NCBI GenBank assembly: GCA_030668025.1
Contig: DAOUUT010000218.1
Location: 1-6,410, forward strand
Origin: Promethearchaeota archaeon
GTDB taxonomy: Archaea > Asgardarchaeota > Lokiarchaeia > Sigynarchaeales > SOKP01
Reading direction: 5' to 3'
DNA: 6,410 nt
Each line of letters begins with the position of its first letter. The stretch's first letter is position 1. Made by a program: the position numbers and the translations under genes. Below, one piece after another: positions 1 to 4,425 of this stretch. Under the pieces are notes generated by a model. That model saw nothing but the letters and a program-made list of their open reading frames with translations. It ran no database searches and had not been told where the DNA came from.

Positions 1-684
1 GGCTTCAATATGTAAATCCAGCTTCAACAAATCCTTTAAAATTTCGTTCATGCTGGAAGGAGGAGGAATTTTTTCTTCTGGTTTTTTTTGAATAGCTTGC
101 TTTTGTTTTTTAATAGATTTTAAGGGCTTTACTGTTATTTTTTTAGATAAAAATGACAATACATCTGTCATATCTTCTTCTAATTGTTTTTGCTTCAAAA
201 GCACAGACTCCTTTTCAGATAGGGATACGGTTGATTTTTGAGCGCTCCGTGGTTTCGTATCAGCACGTCTCCTAACTTGTCGGGGCGGTCCGAAAACTCC
301 TTTATCCGAAATAATTGAACCTTTATAAGGTTGAGGCGCAATTTCTTCTAAAACATCTGTATCCTCTTCATCTTCCAGGTCGCCCTCTACGAACTCTTCG
401 GCATCTTCGTATTCAAAGGGGGTTTGAGTTTCAATAAGATCATCCTCAATTTCGTTTATTTCTTCGGGTTTTGGGATCTCTTGTAGGTCTAAATGATGTG
501 GTTTAGACACTTTTTTCTCATCAAGAATTCTATTTTGAGGTTTAACTTCTTTTTTCTCCTTTTTACTAGGTGCCATTCTAATTCTTGGAGGCCTACGGGA
601 AGTGGGAAGTAGAGCCCCACACTTTCGGCAAATCTGACCGCTCACTTCACTATTAGTCGCACCACAATTAGAACAAATGATCAT
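1..684 (-). CDS. Zinc-ribbon protein with acidic linker and probable roadblock/LC7 domain (C-terminus cut off)
   Basis: I translated this reading frame by hand. It starts at ATG (682-684) and stays open for 228 codons to the window edge, so the C-terminus is missing. Residues 4-22 form a zinc ribbon with two CxxCG knuckles (CSNCG and CRKCG). Residues about 69-115 are very rich in Glu and Asp, and about 183-207 are rich in Lys and Gln; both look disordered. The last visible residues (about 212-228, MNEILKDLLKLDLHIEA) resemble helix 1 and the start of strand 1 of archaeal roadblock/LC7 domains, which usually begin with a similar (I/L)LK-L- -IEA pattern. The roadblock call is an inference because the diagnostic DG strand lies outside the window. 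It lies downstream of a Rag-like GTPase on the same strand after a 129-base gap, so a role as scaffold or partner of that GTPase is plausible. It could instead be just a zinc-ribbon protein with a coiled tail. Confidence 0.8.
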   Translation of the reverse strand, partial: MIICSNCGATNSEVSGQICRKCGALLPTSRRPPRIRMAPSKKEKKEVKPQNRILDEKKVSKPHHLDLQEIPKPEEINEIEDDLIETQTPFEYEDAEEFVEGDLEDEEDTDVLEEIAPQPYKGSIISDKGVFGPPRQVRRRADTKPRSAQKSTVSLSEKESVLLKQKQLEEDMTDVLSFLSKKITVKPLKSIKKQKQAIQKKPEEKIPPPSSMNEILKDLLKLDLHIEA

Positions 685-699
685 TGGGATTATCTCTTT

Positions 700-757
700 T
701 ATCAGTTTTTAAAATCAGAAATAATATCGCATAAATAAAGTTTTTATATATATTATA
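700..757 (-). promoter_or_regulatory. Candidate TATA elements for the zinc-ribbon gene
   Basis: Read on the minus strand, the gap holds two AT blocks: a TATATATAAAAA-like stretch near 741-752 and a GATTTTAAAAAC stretch near 704-716. The second is centred about 25 bases before the ATG at 684 and would give a leaderless transcript; the first would give a leader of roughly 30 bases. No Shine-Dalgarno motif is seen before the ATG. The gap is AT-rich throughout, so the exact box is uncertain. Confidence 0.35.
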
Positions 758-784
758 AGTATAAAAATTCAATTTTATTAATGT

Positions 785-820
785 TAGCTAAAGCAAATTA
801 AAAATAAAAAGAGTTAGCTA
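785..820 (-). terminator. Possible hairpin at the 3' end of the Rag-like GTPase gene
   Basis: GTTAGCTA occurs twice, at 783-790 and 813-820, the second copy overlapping the stop codon (814-816). Because TAGCTA is self-complementary, the copies can pair as a 7-base stem (785-791 with 814-820) around an AT-rich loop. On the minus strand a short T5 run follows about 15 bases later. This might be a terminator or an RNA-processing signal, but the stem is weak and may be chance. Confidence 0.25.
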
Positions 821-1785
821 TATAGGATTTCTGTTAATAAATTAGCAAAACAATCAAATTCCTCTTTGTTAATATTTGGATCTTGTTTAAGCATAAGTAA
901 ATAGTACGGAGTAGAATCTTCTTTTAAAGCAAGTTGCTTGAAAATGAAATTCTTTCCAAATCTTTGCACAACCATGTGATTTTCCTCTTCTTCGCGGCTA
1001 GGCTGAGCTTCAGTAAAAACAAAAGAATCATTAAGTGTCAAAAAATACGGCGTTGAAGCTGAAAGCAGATTCTTTGTTTCCTCATCTTTGTAATAACTAC
1101 CTATGATAAGACTATTGTCGTCTAATAAAACCACACCTTCAGAATAAGTCTTTTTGCCAAATTCTACTATTGTTTTTTCAATTAATTCCGATTTTGGGTA
1201 AAGAGCCAAAAGAATTTCAGACATGGCTTTAATAATAGAGGGTAAATCGTAGATTGAAGTATTGTAATAAAAAACTTTCTTATAATCTACCACACTTTTT
1301 ATCTTTTCCTTTAAATCTATTTCAAGGGCCTTCATTTCGTTTAAAGCGTTACGTCTTAACGCCGGATCGTATTTGTGGAAGAAAATATAGATGCTCGGCT
1401 CTATTTCCAGCTTATTAAATTGCTCTACTACATCTTTAAAATAGCTGATAGCTTCGGGTATTCTTGCGTGATTTTGAACATCTATAACATAAACAGCAAT
1501 CTCAGTGTCGTCGAAATACTTTCCCGGATTCTTTAAATAAGCTATTCTATAACTAAATTGACCCCCAAGGTCCCATTCCGCTATTTCACGCCCTAAAAAC
1601 TCAAATATCCTTCTTTGGGCTCCTCTTGTTGGCTTTAGAAATGCGATTTTCGAGAATTCCCTCTGAATTGCGTAAATAATTGTAGTCTTGCCTGCGTTAT
1701 CGAGGCCCGTAAATAAAATTTTACTAGGTGACGCTATAGTTTCCTTTTTTTCTTTTTTATCTTTGGACAAAAATTGAATTGACAA
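814..1785 (-). CDS. Rag/Gtr-like small GTPase with C-terminal roadblock-like domain
   Basis: This 323-residue protein has a short Lys/Glu-rich tail (1-21) and then a Ras-superfamily GTPase domain. The motifs are G1 GLDNAGKT (27-34), G2 Thr53 in LKPTRGA, G3 WDLGGQ (71-76), G4 HKYD (137-140) and G5 TSIYD (176-180). PTxG plus WDxGGQ is Arf-like, whereas HKxD and TSI(Y/W)D are hallmarks of eukaryotic Rag/Gtr GTPases, as is VIDVQ (100-104). Residues about 200-323 hold a second alpha/beta domain with a strand-turn-strand such as GVVLLDDNSLIIGSYY, placed like the roadblock domain of Rag proteins, which drives dimerisation. There is no signal peptide or membrane segment, so it is cytosolic or recruited through partners. 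The start is TTG: an in-frame TGA lies four codons upstream (1795-1797), no ATG is near, and GAGG sits 7 bases before it. The gene precedes the zinc-ribbon/roadblock-like gene on the same strand. Fold family is quite sure; the nutrient-sensing role known for Rag is only an analogy. Confidence 0.9.
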   Translation of the reverse strand: MSIQFLSKDKKEKKETIASPSKILFTGLDNAGKTTIIYAIQREFSKIAFLKPTRGAQRRIFEFLGREIAEWDLGGQFSYRIAYLKNPGKYFDDTEIAVYVIDVQNHARIPEAISYFKDVVEQFNKLEIEPSIYIFFHKYDPALRRNALNEMKALEIDLKEKIKSVVDYKKVFYYNTSIYDLPSIIKAMSEILLALYPKSELIEKTIVEFGKKTYSEGVVLLDDNSLIIGSYYKDEETKNLLSASTPYFLTLNDSFVFTEAQPSREEEENHMVVQRFGKNFIFKQLALKEDSTPYYLLMLKQDPNINKEEFDCFANLLTEILYS

Positions 1786-1792
1786 TTGAATT

Positions 1793-1797
1793 CCTCA
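1793..1797 (-). promoter_or_regulatory. Shine-Dalgarno site supporting the TTG start
   Basis: On the minus strand the bases read GTGAGGAATTCAATTG. GAGGA lies 7 bases before the TTG at 1785 and is a good match to an archaeal anti-Shine-Dalgarno sequence. It is the only clear ribosome binding site I see in the window, and it settles the choice of start for the Rag-like GTPase. Confidence 0.55.
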
Positions 1798-1804
1798 CAA
1801 CCAT

Positions 1805-1843
1805 ATTCTTATAAAAATAATAATAACAAACATTCTTATAAAA
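1805..1843 (-). promoter_or_regulatory. Tandem TATA boxes in a 12-base direct repeat
   Basis: ATTCTTATAAAA (plus-strand reading) occurs exactly at 1805-1816 and 1832-1843, 27 bases apart. On the minus strand each reads TTTTATAAGAAT, a good archaeal TATA box. The distal copy is preceded by purine-rich AAGGA, like a BRE, and would start transcription near 1814, giving a leader of nearly 30 bases that carries the GAGGA site. The proximal copy would start transcription at or next to the TTG codon. Confidence 0.45.
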
Positions 1844-1920
1844 TTATCCTTAACTTTAATATTAAAATCTTTAGGATATTTTTTCATTAATAAGGGATAT
1901 GGAAAATTTTTCGCTTTATA

Positions 1921-2187
1921 TTAAAATTCAAATCCTTTTCCGAAAAAATCTGTAATATCGAAATATAAAGTAATTTCTCGACCATCTTCCAATTTCAATT
2001 CCAAGACATCGTACATTCTATCACCTTGGTTTTGTAAACTCTGCCTAATTAATTGATAATTACCAAGCCTTTCTCGAACTTCAATATATTCCTGTTCTAC
2101 ACCTTCGAGACTACTGCAATCTGAGATTATTATAGCTTCTTCAAAAGAAAAGCCATCTCCTCCACTAATTTTTACTATTATTAACAC
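1921..2187 (-). CDS. Small conserved-looking protein of unknown function
   Basis: This is an 88-residue acidic protein starting at GTG (2185-2187); no ATG is available near the N-terminus. I do not recognise a named family with confidence. The N-terminus MLIIVKISGGDGFSFEEA looks like a beta strand followed by a glycine loop. The middle (about 28-60) is a predicted helix pair, and the C-terminus alternates hydrophobic residues (VLELKLEDGREITLYFDITDFFGKG) as two more strands, suggesting a compact alpha/beta fold. It has no cysteine pair, membrane segment or signal peptide. The regular amphipathic pattern and the lack of an overlapping better ORF argue that it is real. It begins 46 bases after the SLOG-family gene on the same strand and could be cotranscribed with it. 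Confidence 0.7.
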   Translation of the reverse strand: MLIIVKISGGDGFSFEEAIIISDCSSLEGVEQEYIEVRERLGNYQLIRQSLQNQGDRMYDVLELKLEDGREITLYFDITDFFGKGFEF

Positions 2188-2192
2188 CTTAA

Positions 2193-2215
2193 AAATATTT
2201 TATCAAATATTTTAT
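2193..2215 (-). promoter_or_regulatory. Tandem AT repeat, candidate promoter of the 88-residue gene
   Basis: AAATATTTTAT is repeated exactly at 2193-2203 and 2205-2215, a 12-base period close to one helical turn. On the minus strand the distal copy reads ATAAAATATTT and is centred about 23 bases before the GTG at 2187, as expected for the TATA box of a leaderless gene. Low sequence complexity makes this tentative. Confidence 0.3.
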
Positions 2216-2233
2216 TCAAATTTTTAACTTATT

Positions 2234-2794
2234 TTAAAACTCATTTGGCATGCCGTACTTATTTTTAAGTCCTTTTTCAAAAAGTTCGTTCAATTTATCA
2301 ACCGCTTCTTGAGCCGTTTTTGCTCCGTGTATGGTATCACTTCTTCTATCGTCGATTTTTTTGCCTGCCATTTTAGAGGACCACCCTTCTACCACGCCAG
2401 TTAGCGCAACGATTGGTTTCTCGTATATCCAAGCGAAGCATATTTCTGATAAGGTGCCTGCTTTCCCCCCTATCGCGACTACTGCGTCACCACTAAGCAC
2501 CACAACAATATTTCGCGCTTGAGAAAATGGAACTGGAATTACAACATCAACATATTTATTCGCTAAATTTTTATCTTTAAAAGGAATTATTCCTATCGTG
2601 AATCCCCCTTCTTGTTTCGCTCCTTTGCAAACAGCTTCCATAACTCCAGAAAGCCCTCCGCACGCAACAGCAAAATTGTTTCTAGCGAGCAATCCTCCCA
2701 ATTCATTAGCTAATTTCTCCGTTTTTGAATCGATTTGGCTAGTGCCAATTACAGAAACAGTTCCCTTAAATTTATTTTTGAAATTAAAACTCAT
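2234..2794 (-). CDS. SLOG-superfamily Rossmann nucleotide-binding protein (TIGR00725 / LOG-like)
   Basis: This 186-residue protein opens with a beta strand TVSVIGTSQ (12-20), followed by GGLSGVMEA (46-54), where LOG proteins have GGGxxGLMGA, and GGFTIGIIP (63-71). ARN (93-95) and IGGKAGTLSE (108-117) match the conserved RN and the PGGxGTxxE nucleotide-binding/catalytic motif. Pro is replaced by Ile and an Ala is present, the pattern of the TIGR00725 / SLOG cluster 4 group, which includes molybdenum-cofactor carrier-like proteins, rather than of true cytokinin-activating LOG phosphoribohydrolases. Arg94 and Glu117 are retained, so nucleotide binding is likely; hydrolysis of a nucleoside 5'-monophosphate is possible but not shown. 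The protein is cytosolic and close to the family's usual length. ATG at 2792-2794 is the natural start, just ahead of the first strand. It is divergent from the small zinc-ribbon gene. Confidence 0.88.
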   Translation of the reverse strand: MSFNFKNKFKGTVSVIGTSQIDSKTEKLANELGGLLARNNFAVACGGLSGVMEAVCKGAKQEGGFTIGIIPFKDKNLANKYVDVVIPVPFSQARNIVVVLSGDAVVAIGGKAGTLSEICFAWIYEKPIVALTGVVEGWSSKMAGKKIDDRRSDTIHGAKTAQEAVDKLNELFEKGLKNKYGMPNEF

Positions 2795-2903
2795 TGTATT
2801 TCAATATCTTATTTTTTAATAATTCCTAATATTGCTCGAATATTTTTATTTGTTTAGAATTATTGATATCTAATTAAATATTTTTTTTCAAAATGAGTTT
2901 ATT

Positions 2904-2939
2904 GATCATCGAATGTTGCAGAATGCCCATCAGATGATC
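2904..2939. promoter_or_regulatory. Inverted repeat, candidate operator in the divergent gap
   Basis: GATCATC (2904-2910) is exactly complementary to GATGATC (2933-2939), with a 22-base interior. The interior is less AT-rich than its surroundings and contains GAATG twice (2911-2915, 2921-2925). It ends about 11 bases before the TATA-like box of the zinc-ribbon gene at 2981, a position suited to a regulator binding site. A function is inferred only from placement. Confidence 0.3.
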
Positions 2940-2944
2940 GAAAG

Positions 2945-2967
2945 CAAAAACTTAAATGTTTAAAATC
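2945..2967 (+). promoter_or_regulatory. Promoter of the small zinc-ribbon gene, probably leaderless
   Basis: CAAAAACTTAAATGTTTAAAA contains a purine-rich BRE-like stretch and a TATA-like CTTAAATG (2951-2958). Its centre is about 26 bases before the ATG at 2981, so transcription would begin at or next to the start codon. No Shine-Dalgarno motif lies in the ten bases before the ATG, which fits a leaderless mRNA. Confidence 0.5.
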
Positions 2968-2980
2968 ATATTATTATTAT

Positions 2981-3175
2981 ATGGAAACAAAACATAGATT
3001 AAAACCAAGTAGTTTCATTGCCCCGTATCAAAAGGGCTCTTCAATTTACTGCCCAGCTTGTGGACATATCATGGAACAAGTTCCTCATATACCTAAAGAG
3101 ATAAAACAAATTTATCAATGTCCGAGATGTAATACCTTTATTCCGAAACAGATTTTTAGCCTGTTAGATCTTTAA
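2981..3175 (+). CDS. Small two-CxxC zinc-ribbon protein
   Basis: This 64-residue protein has CPACGH (24-29) and CPRCNT (47-52), four cysteines that would bind one zinc in a rubredoxin-like ribbon. The 19-residue spacing between the pairs is typical of treble-clef or zinc-ribbon domains. There is no other domain, so it may act as a small nucleic-acid-binding or protein-binding adaptor; the specific role is unknown. Support for a real gene comes from the paired cysteine knuckles, a well-placed TATA-like box, and a tandem TAATAA stop at the end. It stands alone on the plus strand between two minus-strand genes. The N-terminal HRLKPSSFIAPYQKG is basic and without a recognisable motif. Confidence 0.75.
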   Translation: METKHRLKPSSFIAPYQKGSSIYCPACGHIMEQVPHIPKEIKQIYQCPRCNTFIPKQIFSLLDL

Positions 3176-3187
3176 TAAAGGTTAATA

Positions 3188-3229
3188 ACGAGAATTATCA
3201 TTTAATATGGGGTAGAGAGAGTTTCTCGT
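3188..3229 (+). other. Inverted repeat downstream of the small zinc-ribbon gene
   Basis: ACGAGAA (3188-3194) is complementary to TTCTCGT (3223-3229) across a 28-base loop that contains the purine-rich stretch GGGGTAGAGAGAG (3209-3221). It starts 12 bases after the stop codon and may be a 3'-UTR hairpin or part of a terminator; no strong T run follows. The rest of the 3176-3379 gap is AT-rich with no credible gene or RNA. Confidence 0.25.
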
Positions 3230-3379
3230 AGCTTATTTCTTATCGATTAGATTAAACCTTAAGGACAACATTCTCAATGACATTTAGATTGAAAATAAAT
3301 AATGTTTAAAAAACAGTTTTATTTGTATTATAACTTAAAAATTAGTAAATACGAGTCCCACAGTCAGGAAATTAAATCT

Positions 3380-4336
3380 TTAATAATCCATAACATCTAA
3401 AGATTCTCTACCATTGTTTATTTTTAATCCCGCTTTTTCTGTAATTTTTCCAATCAAATTTGCTGACATATTATGGTCTTTAAAAATTTTGATTATTTGT
3501 TGAGATTTTTCTTCAGGTGCAGTAAGTATATATGAAGTGGTTAAAAACATTTTAATGTAAGTCTCCAAATTATACCCATTCTCTAATAATTTTGGAGGAA
3601 TGACAATCCTTTCAATATTTACATCCGCGCCAATTTTAGAATATTGCATTAGTTGTAAAATAGTTCCAAACACGCCTCCGTTAGAAATATCCTTTGACGA
3701 ATTGGCAAGATGTTCTTGAGCAATAACATTCATAGATTTTCTTTTATTTAAAACTTTTTCAGATTCCTTAAACGTAGTTGTATCCCAATGTAAAACATTT
3801 GCTTTTCCTATTTTTCCGTCAAAATCAACTGCTAAAATGATGTCATCGTTTGGTTGTGCATTTTTTGCAGATATATAATCTTCTTTTTTGATTTCTCCTA
3901 TTAACGCAGTACTTAGTTCGTAATAATTTTTCATATTCGTGTGACCCCGAATTATCGGAACATTAAACTTTTTCGAGCCAGCACACACCCCTTCAACAAT
4001 TTTTTGCCCAATCTTTTGTTCTTTAAAGGAGATTATCAAACTTGCCGCTAACGGCGTCCCTCCACAAGCGTAAATATCATCTACTCCAACCAAGATGGAA
4101 CTAAAGCCAGCGCCAAATGGAAACTTTTCTATAAAAGTAGTTTTAATACGATCGGTTGTTACTAACGTGTACATTCCATTATCGTTCTTAACTGCGGCAG
4201 AATCTTCTCCTATGTCTGAAAAAATACGAGAACTTTTAAAAGAATTTAAATTTATGAATTGAACTATAGGATCAATGCTTTTTTTTTCAATTATGTTGCT
4301 ATTATTCTTAATACTTTCAGCAATTTTTTTTAACAT
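3380..4336 (-). CDS. AIR-synthase-related (PurM-fold) protein, methanogenesis-marker-2 / sll0787-like
   Basis: This 318-residue protein belongs to the PurM/SelD/ThiL/HypE superfamily of ATP-binding enzymes. The N-terminal half has GEDSAAV (43-49), the counterpart of GDDAAV, and GVDDIYACGGTP (84-95), the Asp-rich metal/ATP strand. RGHTN (130-134) stands where relatives have GGHT. The C-terminal half has WDTTTFK (184-190) and KDISNGG (215-221) followed by GT, the pattern seen in methanogenesis marker protein 2 and the sll0787 group of AIR-synthase-related proteins, and unlike true PurM. Length fits that group. The substrate is unknown for these relatives, so I give no reaction beyond probable ATP-dependent phosphoryl chemistry. 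Two changes stand out: Glu44 for the usual first Asp and Arg130 for Gly. The ATG at 4334-4336 has a TATA-like TATTTAATA about 30 bases upstream and no Shine-Dalgarno. It is divergent from the longin-GTPase gene with an 89-base gap. Confidence 0.85.
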   Translation of the reverse strand: MLKKIAESIKNNSNIIEKKSIDPIVQFINLNSFKSSRIFSDIGEDSAAVKNDNGMYTLVTTDRIKTTFIEKFPFGAGFSSILVGVDDIYACGGTPLAASLIISFKEQKIGQKIVEGVCAGSKKFNVPIIRGHTNMKNYYELSTALIGEIKKEDYISAKNAQPNDDIILAVDFDGKIGKANVLHWDTTTFKESEKVLNKRKSMNVIAQEHLANSSKDISNGGVFGTILQLMQYSKIGADVNIERIVIPPKLLENGYNLETYIKMFLTTSYILTAPEEKSQQIIKIFKDHNMSANLIGKITEKAGLKINNGRESLDVMDY

Positions 4337-4362
4337 TACTGTTCTAGTAAAAAATCTATTAT

Positions 4363-4371
4363 TATTAAATA
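4363..4371 (-). promoter_or_regulatory. TATA-like box of the AIR-synthase-related gene
   Basis: On the minus strand TATTTAATA is centred about 31 bases before the ATG at 4336, so the transcript would have a leader of only a few bases. It sits back to back with the TATA-like box of the divergent gene, so both promoters are packed into 89 bases. Confidence 0.4.
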
Positions 4372-4386
4372 ATTAACTTTCCTACC

Positions 4387-4398
4387 TTTATTATTAAA
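4387..4398 (+). promoter_or_regulatory. TATA-like box of the longin-GTPase gene
   Basis: TTTATTATTAAA is centred about 34 bases before the ATG at 4426, predicting a start of transcription near 4417 and a leader under 10 bases. That short leader shows no Shine-Dalgarno motif. It does contain ATGTAATGG, in which a two-codon ATG-TAA overlaps the real start. Confidence 0.35.
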
Positions 4399-4425
4399 AA
4401 ATAATAATACAGAAAGTTCTATGTA

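Noticed and set aside
685..813. Low-complexity AT repeats considered as a CRISPR or repeat array
   Set aside because: Only an 8-base repeat in two copies is present, with no regular repeat-spacer structure.
814..1785. Signal recognition particle GTPase or MglA gliding GTPase
   Set aside because: The size, the HKYD and TSIYD motifs and the C-terminal extra domain fit Rag/Arf-like proteins; MglA lacks the roadblock-like extension.
2331..2522. 63-codon plus-strand ORF
   Set aside because: It lies wholly antisense to the well-supported SLOG-family gene, and its Ser/Thr/Pro-rich composition is typical of an antisense frame.
2598..2819. 73-codon plus-strand ORF
   Set aside because: Antisense to the SLOG-family gene with no recognisable domain; Pro/Ser-rich shadow frame.
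3176..3379. Possible small RNA or tRNA fragment, from the GGGGTAGAGAGAG and GAGTCCCACAGTC stretches
   Set aside because: No cloverleaf, T-loop consensus or long stem can be formed; only short inverted repeats and ORFs of about ten codons are present.
3380..4336. True PurM (purine synthesis) or SelD
   Set aside because: The KDISNGG and WDTTT motifs match AIR-synthase-related marker proteins, there is no catalytic Cys/Sec N-terminal loop as in SelD, and no pur genes lie nearby.
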